The notes under the pieces are model-generated. The model was not told the origin of the DNA. It made no database searches and saw only the letters and a list, made by a program, of their open reading frames with translations. From Lutibaculum sp963816555 (lineage in GTDB: Bacteria; Pseudomonadota; Alphaproteobacteria; Rhizobiales; Tepidamorphaceae): a DNA stretch of 64,000 bases. The translations under genes were made by a program, and so were the position numbers. The DNA lies in assembly GCA_963816555.1 (NCBI GenBank), contig CAWFLD010000007.1, forward strand, positions 62,001 through 126,000. The letters are read 5' to 3'. Positions 27,137 through 35,452 of this stretch are shown piece after piece (the first letter of the stretch is position 1; each line of letters begins with the position of its first letter).

Positions 27137-28348
27137 TCAGTCCTTGACGAAGATCTCGCGCGGATAGGAGGCGAGGCACTCGGCCGGCCCCTCGTCGCGG
27201 ATCAGGATGCTCTCGGTGATCTCGATGCCCCAGTCGTCCATCCACAGGCCGGGCATGAAGTGGAACGTCATGCCGGGCTGGAGCACCGTCTCGTCGCTCT
27301 CGCGGAACGAGATCGTGCGCTCGCCCCAGTCGGGCGGATAGGACAGGCCGATCGGGTAGCCGCAGCGGTCCGAGCGCTCGATGCCGTAGCGCTTGAGCAC
27401 GTCGGCCAGCGCGTTCGCCACGTCGCAGGCGCGGTTGCCGGCGCGCGCCTTGTCGAGCCCGGCCTCGAGCCCCTCGATCAGCGCCTTCTCGCCGTTGCGG
27501 ATCGTCTCCGGCGGCTTGCCGAGGAACACGGTGCGGCACAGCGGCGCGTGGTAGCGCCAGTAGCAGCCGGCGATCTCGAAGAACGTCCCCTCCCCCTCGC
27601 GGAACGGCTTGTCGTCCCAGGTCAGGTGCGGCGCCGCCGCGTCGGTGCCCGACGGCAGGAGCGGCGCGATCGCGGGATAGTCGCCGCCGAATTTGGCGCC
27701 GTCGGCCTCCGCCGCGCCCTCGATGCCGACGCGGTAGATCTCGCCGACGAGCTCGTTCTTCGGCAGGCCGACCTCGATCTTGTCCATCGCCGCCCGCATC
27801 ATCCGCTCCACGATGCGCGCGGCGCGGCGCATGAAGACGATCTCGGCCGGCGACTTGATGCCGCGCTGCCAGTTGACGAGGCCGGTGGCGTCGACGCCCT
27901 TCGCGTTCGGCAGGATCCGGTCGAGGGCGAGATAGGCGGCGGCCGAGAAATAGTAGTTCTCGAGCTCGAGCCCGATGCGCGCCGTGTCGAAGCCGCGCGC
28001 GGCGAGCACGCCGCCCAGATGGTCCATCGGGTGGCGGTCGCGCGCCTGCACGTAGATGTCGGGATAGCCGATGATGCGGTCGTCGGACATGTAGACGCGG
28101 CGCCTGGCGCCGTTCGCGTCCTGCCGCCTGCCCCACCAGATCGGGTCCTGGTCGTGGAAGACCAGCACCGCCTGGTGGACGTAGAAGCTCCAGCCGTCAT
28201 AGCCGGTGAGCCAGGCCATGTTGGAGGGGTCGCAGACGACGAGGACCTCGACGCCGAGCTCCTCCATCGCCTTCCGCGTCCGGGCGAGCCTGCCCGCATA
28301 CTCCTCGCGGCTGAACGGCAGCGTCACACCTTCCGGCACTGTCACCAA
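27137..28348 (-). CDS. doeA: M24 family hydrolase, DoeA (ectoine hydrolase)-like
   Basis: A 403-residue creatinase/aminopeptidase-fold protein. The N-terminal domain 'REEYAGRLARTRKAMEELGVEVLVVCDPSNMAWLTGYDGWSFYVHQAVLVF' and 'GRRQDANGARRRVYM', 'RHPMDHLGG', 'DATGLVNWQRGIKSPAEIVFMRRAARIVE' agree closely with DoeA/EutD, the enzyme that opens ectoine to N-acetyl-diaminobutyrate. Metal-dependent aminopeptidases of this fold keep two Asp, one His and two Glu; DoeA-type enzymes replace several of them, which cannot be settled here. It is divergent from the aminotransferase gene. I rate DoeA as likely rather than proven. Confidence 0.8.
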   Translation of the reverse strand: MVTVPEGVTLPFSREEYAGRLARTRKAMEELGVEVLVVCDPSNMAWLTGYDGWSFYVHQAVLVFHDQDPIWWGRRQDANGARRRVYMSDDRIIGYPDIYVQARDRHPMDHLGGVLAARGFDTARIGLELENYYFSAAAYLALDRILPNAKGVDATGLVNWQRGIKSPAEIVFMRRAARIVERMMRAAMDKIEVGLPKNELVGEIYRVGIEGAAEADGAKFGGDYPAIAPLLPSGTDAAAPHLTWDDKPFREGEGTFFEIAGCYWRYHAPLCRTVFLGKPPETIRNGEKALIEGLEAGLDKARAGNRACDVANALADVLKRYGIERSDRCGYPIGLSYPPDWGERTISFRESDETVLQPGMTFHFMPGLWMDDWGIEITESILIRDEGPAECLASYPREIFVKD

Positions 28349-28581
28349 GCTCCGTGTTCGGGGAACGCCGGCCTCGCGACCCGGCCGGCACCAGAAGGAC
28401 CATAGTCCCTTGCGTGAATGGAGGGCACTGGCCGGGACGCGTCAATGGCTGGCCACCGAGCGACCGGCGCGACGGCGTGCCCCGGGGGCACAGCTTTTCC
28501 TCCGGCTGCGCGCCGTGCTAGGTCGCTGGCGAGGGCCGCGCCGGCCGGCGCGGCCGCATCCACGACACGGAGGTGAAGGAC

Positions 28582-29952
28582 ATGCTCAGGAACGACCAGC
28601 TCGACCAGTGGGACCGCGAGAGCTTCTTCCACCCCTCCACCCATCTCGCCCAGTTCGCGCGCGGCGAGCTGCCGAACCGCATCGTCACCGGCGCCGAGGG
28701 CGTCTACATCTCCGACCGCGACGGCAACCGCCTGCTCGACGCCTTCGCCGGGCTCTACTGCGTCAACATCGGCTACGGCCGCCAGGAGGTCGCCGACGCG
28801 ATCTCGAAGCAGGCGCACGAGCTCGCCTACTACCACGCCTATGTCGGCCACGGCACCGAGGCCTCGATCACGCTGGCCCACATGGTGATGGAGCGCGCGC
28901 CCGATCACATGTCGAAGGTCTATTTCGGCCTCGGCGGCTCCGACGCCAACGAGACGAACGTCAAGCTCGTCTGGTACTACAACAACATCCTCGGGCGGCC
29001 CGAGAAGAAGAAGATCATCTCGCGCCAGCGCGGCTATCACGGCTCGGGCCTGATGTCGGGCTCGCTGACGGGGCTTGCGACCTTCCACAACAAGTTCGAC
29101 CTGCCCTTCGACACGGTGAAGCACACCGAGGCGCCGTATTTCTATCGCCGCCCCGACCCGGACATGACGGAGCAGGAGTTCACCGCCTATCTCGCCGGCG
29201 AGCTCGAGGCGATGATCCTGCGCGAGGGCCCGGAGACGATCGCCGCCTTCATCGGCGAGCCGGTGCTCGGCACCGGCGGCATCGTGCCGCCGCCGGCCGG
29301 CTACTGGGACGCGGTGCAGGAGATCCTTGAGAAGCACGACATCCTGCTGATCGTCGACGAGGTGGTGACGGGCTTCGGCCGGCTCGGCTCGATGTTCGGC
29401 TCGCACCACTACGGCCTGAAGCCCGACCTGATGACGATCGCCAAGGGCCTGACCTCGGCCTACGCGCCGCTGTCGGGCTCGATCGTCTCCGACCGGATGT
29501 GGCAGGTGCTGATGCAGGGCACCGACCAGCTCGGCCCGATCGGCCACGGCTGGACCTACTCGGCCCACCCGATCGGCGCGGCGGCCGGCGTCGCGAACCT
29601 CAAGCTGCTCGACGAGCTCGGCCTGGTCGAGAACGCCAAGGACACCGGCGCCTACTTCGTGAGCCGGATGAAGGAGGCGGTGGGCGACCACGCCCATGTC
29701 GGCGAGGTGCGCGGCGAGGGCATGCTGTGCGCCGTCGAGCTCGTGGAGAACAAGGCGTCGCGCAAGTTCTTCGAGCCGGCCGGCAAGACCGCCGGCGCCG
29801 TCGTCGGCGCGATGGCGAAGAAGGGCGTGATCGCCCGCGCCATGCCGCAGGGCGACATCATCGGCTACGCGCCGCCGCTCTGCCTCAGCCGCGAGGAGGC
29901 CGACAAGGTCGTCGCGGTGACCGCCGAGGCGCTGAAGGACACGCTGGGCTGA
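28582..29952 (+). CDS. Class III PLP-dependent aminotransferase
   Basis: A 456-residue fold-type I transaminase (omega-amino acid type). 'VYFGLGGSDANETNVKLVWYYNNIL' (PLP phosphate loop), 'QRGYHGSG' (ring-stacking), 'LLIVDEVVTGFGRLG' (Asp to pyridine N) and the Schiff-base Lys288 in 'LMTIAKGLTSAYAPLSG' are all present. The ATG at 28582 has GGAGG 8 bases upstream; a GTG at 28573 is less likely. It is divergent from the DoeA-like gene, and in ectoine catabolism a class III transaminase (DoeD) converts diaminobutyrate to aspartate semialdehyde. Substrate assignment from context only. Confidence 0.88.
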   Translation: MLRNDQLDQWDRESFFHPSTHLAQFARGELPNRIVTGAEGVYISDRDGNRLLDAFAGLYCVNIGYGRQEVADAISKQAHELAYYHAYVGHGTEASITLAHMVMERAPDHMSKVYFGLGGSDANETNVKLVWYYNNILGRPEKKKIISRQRGYHGSGLMSGSLTGLATFHNKFDLPFDTVKHTEAPYFYRRPDPDMTEQEFTAYLAGELEAMILREGPETIAAFIGEPVLGTGGIVPPPAGYWDAVQEILEKHDILLIVDEVVTGFGRLGSMFGSHHYGLKPDLMTIAKGLTSAYAPLSGSIVSDRMWQVLMQGTDQLGPIGHGWTYSAHPIGAAAGVANLKLLDELGLVENAKDTGAYFVSRMKEAVGDHAHVGEVRGEGMLCAVELVENKASRKFFEPAGKTAGAVVGAMAKKGVIARAMPQGDIIGYAPPLCLSREEADKVVAVTAEALKDTLG

Positions 29953-29968
29953 CGCCGGCGCCCCTGCG

Positions 29969-30394
29969 TCAGGCGGCGATGCGCCGCTTGACCGCGCGGA
30001 CCGCGGGGCCGAGCACGGGCATGCGCTCGTAGAGGGTCCCGCCGTCCCAGAAATCCATGTGCTCGGCGACGAGGCCGTCGCCGCCGAGCCGGACATAGGT
30101 GATGCCCGGCACGTCGAGCCGGCCGATCATCCGGCCGGACGCCGTGAAGTCGAACAGCAGCGCCCAGCGCTCGCCCGACCCGACGACCTCGCGCACCTCG
30201 AAGCCGACCTCGTCGAGCTTCTCGAACATGTCGCGGAAGACATGCGCCATCGCGTCGCGGCCGGTCACGTCGTTGAACGGGTCGGCGAAGTGCACGTCCG
30301 GCGTGCAGCGCGCGACGAGCGCGTCGATCGACCCCGGCGCCAGCGTCTGCAGCGCCTGCGCGTAGTCCTCGACGACCTGGCGGGGATCTGTCAT
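29969..30394 (-). CDS. SnoaL/NTF2-like protein
   Basis: A 141-residue single-domain protein with the cone-shaped NTF2 fold: an N-terminal helix 'PRQVVEDYAQALQTLAPGSIDALVARCTPDVHFADPFNDVTGRDAMAHVF', then beta strands with 'WALLFDFTASGRMIGRLDVPGITYVRLGGDGLVAEHMDFWD'. It overlaps the SDR gene upstream by 4 bases, so the two are coupled. In alphaproteobacteria this SnoaL/SDR pair is associated with the ECF-ChrR stress regulon; the enzyme activity is unknown. Confidence 0.8.
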   Translation of the reverse strand: MTDPRQVVEDYAQALQTLAPGSIDALVARCTPDVHFADPFNDVTGRDAMAHVFRDMFEKLDEVGFEVREVVGSGERWALLFDFTASGRMIGRLDVPGITYVRLGGDGLVAEHMDFWDGGTLYERMPVLGPAVRAVKRRIAA

Positions 30395-31152
30395 CGGCGT
30401 CGTCCCACGGTTCTCGACATCAGGGGAAAGAAGAGCTGGTAGGGCAGGAGCCTGACGAGCTTCAGCGCGTAGGCGAGGCGGCGCGGGAAGACGACCTCGA
30501 ACCGCCCCGTCCGCAGGCCCGCCACCGCGCGCTTCGCCGCCACGTCGGGCGCCAGCAGGAACGGCATCGGGAAGCTGTTGGTGCGGGTCATCGGCGTGTC
30601 GACGAAGCCCGGGTTGATCAGGCTGACGGTGACGCCCGTGCCCTTCAGCTCCGTCGCGAGCCCCTCCGCCAGGTTGATCAGCGCCGCCTTCGTCGGCCCG
30701 TAGGTCTCCGCCTTGACGAGGCCCACATAGCCGGCGACCGAGGCGACGATCGCGATGTGGCCGCGGCCGCGCGCGGTCATGCGCGGCACGAGGACCGCCA
30801 GCGCCCGCACGACGCCGAGATAGTTCACGTCCATGCTGCGGGCGAAGTTCTCGACCTTCCAGTCGCGCATCGAGAACGGCGTCCACACGCCGGCCGACAG
30901 CACGGCGAGGTCGATCGGCCCGGTCCCGGCCTCCACCGCCTCGACGCAGGCGGCGACGGCGGCGTCGTCCGTCACGTCGAGGGGATGGGGCACGACCATG
31001 CCGCCGCTCTCGTCACGCAGCGCGTGGAGCTCCTCCTCGCGGCGGCCGGAGCCCGCGACCCGCGTGCCGCCGCGCGCGAGCTCGAGCGCGATCTCGCGGC
31101 CTATTCCCGAGGTCGCGCCGGTCACCCACGCCGTCTGCCATCTCTCGCTCAT
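30391..31152 (-). CDS. Short-chain dehydrogenase/reductase
   Basis: A 253-residue classical SDR. Cofactor motif 'VTGATSGIGREIALELA' (TGxxxGIG), 'LSAGVWTPF' (NAG equivalent), catalytic Ser in 'IAIVASVAGYVG', and 'YGPTKAALINLAEGLATEL' (YxxxK). The C-terminal 'PRRLAYALKLVRLLPYQLFFPLM' is hydrophobic and may attach to the membrane. It is first in a two-gene operon with the SnoaL-like gene and has a candidate ECF promoter at 31183-31212. Confidence 0.88.
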   Translation of the reverse strand: MSERWQTAWVTGATSGIGREIALELARGGTRVAGSGRREEELHALRDESGGMVVPHPLDVTDDAAVAACVEAVEAGTGPIDLAVLSAGVWTPFSMRDWKVENFARSMDVNYLGVVRALAVLVPRMTARGRGHIAIVASVAGYVGLVKAETYGPTKAALINLAEGLATELKGTGVTVSLINPGFVDTPMTRTNSFPMPFLLAPDVAAKRAVAGLRTGRFEVVFPRRLAYALKLVRLLPYQLFFPLMSRTVGRRR

Positions 31153-31182
31153 GCCCGCTCCCGGAAAACCTGCCCGCCCGAT

Positions 31183-31212
31183 TGCCTACGCGGCGAGGCT
31201 CGCGGCGGATCG
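31183..31212 (-). promoter_or_regulatory. Candidate RpoE/ECF11-type promoter for the SDR-SnoaL operon
   Basis: On the minus strand CGATCC and TAGGCA are separated by 18 bases, 30 bases before the SDR start. This matches the spacing and most of the -35 of the TGATCC-N18-TAA pattern seen before the FAD-DUF1365-CFA operon at 43515-43544, but the -10 is poorer. The assignment rests on the spacing and the gene content. Confidence 0.4.
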
Positions 31213-31305
31213 CCCGCGGCGCAACCGGCCGCGAGGCGGCCCCGCCCTTTCCAAGCGGCGGCAAGGGCTGTAGCTTCCCCTCCGGCACCTTTGGGGGAAG
31301 GCGAA

Positions 31306-31878
31306 TTGTCGATCGTGTGGATTGTCCTGGTGATCGTGGCGGCGGCCGCCGCCTACGTGGTCTACGCCTACAACAGGCTCGTCAGCCTGCGCACGCGCAC
31401 CGACGAGGCGTGGTCGGACATCCAGGTGCAGATGAAGCGCCGCTACGACCTGATCCCGAACCTCGTTGAGACGGTGAAGGGCTATGCCGCCCACGAGGCC
31501 GGCACGCTCGAGGCCGTCGTCGAGGCGCGCAACCGGGCGATGGCCGACACCGGCTCGCCCGAGCACCAGGCGCAGTCGGAGAACATGCTGCAGGGCGCGC
31601 TGCGCCAGCTCTTCGCGCTCGCCGAGGCCTATCCCGACCTCAAGGCGAACCAGAACTTCTCGCAGCTCCAGGCCGAGCTGACCGACACCGAGAACCGGAT
31701 CAAGATGTCGCGCCGCTACTACAACGGCTCGGTGCGCGACCTGAACGTGATGGTCGAGCAGTTCCCCTCGAACCTCGTGGCCGGCCAGTTCGGCTTCTCC
31801 AAGCGCGAGTTCTTCGAGCTCGACGACGAGGAGGCCGCCGCCGCCTCGCGGCCCGTGCCCGTCTCCTTCGGCCGCTGA
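31306..31878 (+). CDS. LemA family protein
   Basis: A 190-residue protein starting at TTG 31306 behind GGGGGAAGG. A single N-terminal membrane helix ('IVWIVLVIVAAAAAYVVYAYNRLV') is followed by the LemA coiled-coil: 'RTDEAWSDIQVQMKRRYDLIPNLVETVKGYAAHEAGTLEAVVEARNRA' and 'NRIKMSRRYYNGSVRDLNVMVEQFPSNLVAGQFGF'. It lies 8 bases before the DUF2207 gene. LemA proteins are membrane-anchored, with unknown biochemical function. Confidence 0.88.
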   Translation: MSIVWIVLVIVAAAAAYVVYAYNRLVSLRTRTDEAWSDIQVQMKRRYDLIPNLVETVKGYAAHEAGTLEAVVEARNRAMADTGSPEHQAQSENMLQGALRQLFALAEAYPDLKANQNFSQLQAELTDTENRIKMSRRYYNGSVRDLNVMVEQFPSNLVAGQFGFSKREFFELDDEEAAAASRPVPVSFGR

Positions 31879-31886
31879 GCGGCGGG

Positions 31887-33854
31887 GTGGCGGCGATGGG
31901 GCTTCGCCTCGCCCGCGCGCTGGCCCTCGCGCCGGTTCTCGCCTGCCTCGCGGCGCTTCTGGCCGCGCCGGCCGGCGCCCAGCCGGCGCGCGAGGAGATC
32001 GCGCAGTATCTCTCGCGGGTCGAGGTCCATCGCGACAACTCGGTCACGGTCACCGAGACGATCACCGTCGACGCGCTCGGCCAGCGCATCAAGCGCGGCA
32101 TCTACCGCGACGTGCCGCTCGGCGGCGCGGGCCTGCTGGCGATCGGCGGCAACGGCTTCGAGCTTCTCTCCACGACCCGCGACGGCCGGCCGGAGCCCTC
32201 GCACACCGAGCGCAACGGCAACGTCGTCCGCATCTATCTCGGCGACGCCGGCACCTTCCTCTCGCCCGGCACCTACCGCTACACGATCACCTACCGGATG
32301 ACGCACGTCGTCCGGCATTTCGACGCCTATGACGAGGTCTACTGGAACGCCACCGGCAACGACTGGGCCTTCGACATCGCCGAAGCGCGGGTCGTCGTCG
32401 TGCCGCCGGACGGCGCGCCGGTGGAGCAGACTTCCGTCTACACCGGCGGGTTCGGGGCGCGCGGCGACAACGCCGCGACCGGCACGACCGACCAGGGCAA
32501 CCCGGTCTTCACGACGACGCGGCCGCTGCGCGCCGGCGAGGGCATCACGGTGGCGGTGGCCTGGCCGAAGGGCTATGTCGACCCGCCCTCGTGGGGCGAG
32601 CGCATCGCGGCCTGGCTCGGCCGCAACGGCAGCTGGCTCGCCGGCCTCGTCACGATCGCGCTCCTTGTCGCCTACTACGCCTTCGCGTGGATGCGCGTCG
32701 GCCGCGACCCCGAGCGCGGCACCATCATCCCCGTCTACCATCCGGAGCTGCCGCCGGCGGCGATGCGCTACATCGAGCGCATGGGCTTCGACAACATCTG
32801 CATGTCGGCGGCCCTCGTCTCGCTCGCCGTGAAGGGGCGGCTGCGCATCGAGGACCGTGACGGCACGACGGTGCTGATCCGGGTCAACGACGAGCCGGAG
32901 GTGAAGACGCCGGTCTCCGACGGCGAGCGGGCCCTGCTCGAGGCGCTGTTCTCGGGCGGCGACGAGGTCGAGGTCGGCCGCGGCGAGCGGACGCGGCTGC
33001 GCGCGGCGACCGCGGCCCTGAAGCGGCGGTTCGACGCCAAATTCAACAAGGTCTACTTCAACACGAACCTGCTGTGGTTCATGGGCGGCGCGCTGATCAC
33101 GGCCATCGGCGCGGTCGGCGTCGTCCTCCTGGCGCCGGCGAGCGCGCCGCTGGTCATCGCGGCCGCCTTCCCGCTCGTCTTCGTCGGCGTCTTCGGCGTC
33201 GCGTTCTTCGGCATGGCGCGGCGGGCCCTCACCGCGTTCCGGGCGCGCCGCTTCGGGGCGGTGCTCGGGCTCGTCCTGCCGGTCGCGTTCTTCGTGTTCT
33301 TCTTCGTGTCCTTCTGGGGCGCCGGCGGCTCCGAGCTCGGCGGCCTCGCCATGCGGATGCTCTCCTACGGCGCCGTCCCGATCGCGGCGGTCGCGGCGAT
33401 CGTCGTCCTCAACATCGTCTTCTTCTTCCTGCTGCGGGCGCCGACGGCGATCGGCCGCGAGGCGCTCGACGAGATCGAGGGGACGCGGCTCTACATGACG
33501 GTCGCCGAGACGGACCGCATCAGGTTCCAGAGCCCGCCGGACAGGACGCCCGAGCACTTCCACGAGCTTCTTCCCTACGCGCTGGCGCTCGGCGTGGAGA
33601 CGGCGTGGACGGAGCAGTTCCGGGCCGAGATCGACGCCGCGCAGGCCGATCCCGACCACGATCCCTACCTGCGGCCGCGCTGGTATCGCGGCCGCTACGG
33701 CGGCGGCTTCTCCAGCGTCTCCGACGTCGGCCGCCTCGGGCCCGCCATGAGCACCGCGCTCGCCGCGGCGACCGTGAGCCAGTCGAGCAGCGGCAGCGGC
33801 GGCGGCGGTTTCAGCGGTGGCGGCAGCGGCGGCGGGGGCGGCGGCGGCTGGTAG
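31887..33854 (+). CDS. DUF2207 domain membrane protein
   Basis: A 655-residue protein starting at GTG 31887 (ATG at 31896 is an alternative). Signal peptide 'LALAPVLACLAALLAAPAGAQPA' and a periplasmic DUF2207 domain ('ISRVEVHRDNSVTVTETITVDALGQRIKRGIYRDVPL', 'YRYTITYRMTHVVRHFDAYDEVYWN') precede four or more hydrophobic helices (about 235-260 and three between 390 and 520). The C-terminus is a Gly/Ser-rich tail ending in W. DUF2207 proteins pair with LemA genes in many bacteria; function is unknown. Confidence 0.85.
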   Translation: MAAMGLRLARALALAPVLACLAALLAAPAGAQPAREEIAQYLSRVEVHRDNSVTVTETITVDALGQRIKRGIYRDVPLGGAGLLAIGGNGFELLSTTRDGRPEPSHTERNGNVVRIYLGDAGTFLSPGTYRYTITYRMTHVVRHFDAYDEVYWNATGNDWAFDIAEARVVVVPPDGAPVEQTSVYTGGFGARGDNAATGTTDQGNPVFTTTRPLRAGEGITVAVAWPKGYVDPPSWGERIAAWLGRNGSWLAGLVTIALLVAYYAFAWMRVGRDPERGTIIPVYHPELPPAAMRYIERMGFDNICMSAALVSLAVKGRLRIEDRDGTTVLIRVNDEPEVKTPVSDGERALLEALFSGGDEVEVGRGERTRLRAATAALKRRFDAKFNKVYFNTNLLWFMGGALITAIGAVGVVLLAPASAPLVIAAAFPLVFVGVFGVAFFGMARRALTAFRARRFGAVLGLVLPVAFFVFFFVSFWGAGGSELGGLAMRMLSYGAVPIAAVAAIVVLNIVFFFLLRAPTAIGREALDEIEGTRLYMTVAETDRIRFQSPPDRTPEHFHELLPYALALGVETAWTEQFRAEIDAAQADPDHDPYLRPRWYRGRYGGGFSSVSDVGRLGPAMSTALAAATVSQSSSGSGGGGFSGGGSGGGGGGGW

Positions 33855-33872
33855 GGCGGCCGGGCCCTCGGC

Positions 33873-34538
33873 TCAGAACCCGATGATCGGCTGCATCAGC
33901 CGGCCGACCAGCCCCTTGAAGCGGGTCGGCGCCTCGGTCGCGACGAGGCAGATGCAGTCCTCGCCGGCCTCGGCCTTCGGCGTGTGCTCGGCCTCCTCGT
34001 CGAGATCGGCGATGTCGCCGGCGCCGTAGTGGCCCGTCTCGTCGGCATAGGCGCCGGCGAGCACCAGCGTCAGCTCGGTCCCGCCGTGGCCGTGCTCGGG
34101 CATGGCGACGCCGGGCGCGATCTTGAGAAGCCGCAGCGTGCCGCCGCTCTTCGGCGTGTCGATGAGGTGGGTGCGCACGCCGGGCCCGATCCAGCGCCAG
34201 CGGATCTCGTCGAGATGGCCGACCGCCAGCCGGCTGGCCAGCGGCTGCGGCAGCCGCATGTCGCGGACCTCCGGGCGGGGCGCAGGCGGCGGCGCCCGCC
34301 GCGAGCGCTCGGTCTCGAGCTCGAGCCGGGCCATCATGTGCTCGAGCGAGCCCTCGCGCAGCGGCGCCGCCTCGACGCTCTCCAGCATGGCGCCGCCCGC
34401 CGCCGCCGCGGCGCGCAGCCGCAGCCGGCATTCCGGGCACAGGGCGAGGTGCGACGCGGTGACGAGCGACAGCGCTTCGCCGAGGCTGCCCCCGGCGTAG
34501 GAGATCAACGTCGCTTCAGAAACGTGGTGGGTGATCAA
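33873..34538 (-). CDS. chrR: ChrR-type zinc anti-sigma factor
   Basis: A 221-residue anti-sigma factor that holds the ECF sigma factor inactive until singlet oxygen or organic peroxide releases it. The N-terminal zinc anti-sigma domain carries the ligand series H...H-x3-C-x2-C ('LITHHVSEATLISYAGG', 'ASHLALCPECR'), and the C-terminal half is a cupin ('GVAMPEHGHGGTELTLVLAGAYADETG', 'EHTPKAEAGEDCICLV'). It starts at TTG 34538 (the first residues LITHHVSE match the family start) and overlaps the sigma gene by 4 bases. Confidence 0.9.
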   Translation of the reverse strand: MITHHVSEATLISYAGGSLGEALSLVTASHLALCPECRLRLRAAAAAGGAMLESVEAAPLREGSLEHMMARLELETERSRRAPPPAPRPEVRDMRLPQPLASRLAVGHLDEIRWRWIGPGVRTHLIDTPKSGGTLRLLKIAPGVAMPEHGHGGTELTLVLAGAYADETGHYGAGDIADLDEEAEHTPKAEAGEDCICLVATEAPTRFKGLVGRLMQPIIGF

Positions 34539-35131
34539 AGCCGGTTCTCCAGTGCCAGCTTCAGCTTGCGGTAGGCGAGGCGCATCCGCGACTTGACGGT
34601 CCCGAGCGGCAGGCCGAGCTGTTCGGCGATCTCGCGCTGCGACAGGTCCTCGATGAAGGCGAGCCGCAGGATGGCGGCCTGCTCCGGCGGCAGGTCCGCC
34701 ATGGCCTCGCCGACGCGCTCGCCCTCCTGCCGGGCGATCACCTGGTCGTCCTGCGACAGATGGTCGTTGCCGCCGGGCACGTCGCCCTCGCCGATCTCCA
34801 TGCCGTCTATGTCTTCGAAATGCCTCGACGCCTCCTTGCGGAGCCGGTCGATGCGCAGGTTGCGGGCGATGGTGAAGACCCACGTGGCCACCGAGCCCCG
34901 CCCCGGATGATAGAGCGACGCCTTGTTCCAGACGGCCAGCATGGTCTCCTGCATCAGGTCCTCGGCGAGGTCCTGATCGGCGCCCTTTCTCAGGAGCAGC
35001 CCCTTCACCCGCGGCCCGTAATGCAGGAACAGCGTCTGGAAGGCCTGGCGGTCGCGATCCTCCGCAATCCGTGCGATCAGCTCGGACATTTCGTCGATCG
35101 CCACCGCTGAGCGCGGGTCGGCTCCTGCCAT
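34535..35131 (-). CDS. rpoE: ECF RNA polymerase sigma factor (RpoE/ECF11 type)
   Basis: About 198 residues. Region 2 'AFQTLFLHYGPRVKGLLLRKGADQDLAEDLMQETMLAVWNKASLYHPGRGSVATWVFTIARNLRIDRLRKE' and region 4 'DLPPEQAAILRLAFIEDLSQREIAEQLGLPLGTVKSRMRLAYRKLKLALENRL' are clear. Together with the coupled ChrR gene it forms the pair that governs the singlet-oxygen response. Alternative starts are 35158 and 35089. A related promoter-like sequence lies upstream at 35189-35218, so autoregulation is plausible. Confidence 0.92.
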   Translation of the reverse strand: MAGADPRSAVAIDEMSELIARIAEDRDRQAFQTLFLHYGPRVKGLLLRKGADQDLAEDLMQETMLAVWNKASLYHPGRGSVATWVFTIARNLRIDRLRKEASRHFEDIDGMEIGEGDVPGGNDHLSQDDQVIARQEGERVGEAMADLPPEQAAILRLAFIEDLSQREIAEQLGLPLGTVKSRMRLAYRKLKLALENRL

Positions 35132-35188
35132 TCTGCTCGATCCGAGGCCCAGGTACATCCGGTTACGGCTCCATCCTGATAAGCACGG

Positions 35189-35218
35189 GCAGTACGGTTT
35201 GGCAAACGCCGCGGATCA
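35189..35218 (-). promoter_or_regulatory. Candidate RpoE-type promoter for rpoE-chrR
   Basis: On the minus strand TGATCC and TACTGC are separated by 18 bases and lie 31 to 58 bases upstream of the possible starts of the sigma gene. The -35 matches exactly the one before the FAD-DUF1365-CFA operon, but the -10 agrees only at its first two bases. Confidence 0.3.
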
Positions 35219-35264
35219 CGCGGCGCGTCGGCACGCCTCCGGACAATTATTTGAACTCGAAGGG

Positions 35265-35293
35265 TTGGCATGGCAGAAATTGCGGCTTAAGTA
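35265..35293 (+). promoter_or_regulatory. Candidate sigma-70-like promoter for proVWX
   Basis: TTGGCA and TAAGTA are separated by 17 bases in an AT-richer pocket, about 160 bases before the ATPase gene at 35453. It is a plausible vegetative promoter for the osmolyte transporter operon. Confidence 0.4.
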
Positions 35294-35452
35294 GGGCTCG
35301 TAGCGGGGCGCCCTCGCCGCGGCTTCCCGGCCGCGGGCGCGCCCCCCGAGGCGGCATCCGTTCCCGTCGATCCGAAGGGGCCGGCGCGGCGCCGCCGTTG
35401 CGCACGCAGCACAGCCCCGGATGCCGACGGCGACACAAACGAGAAGGTGAGC

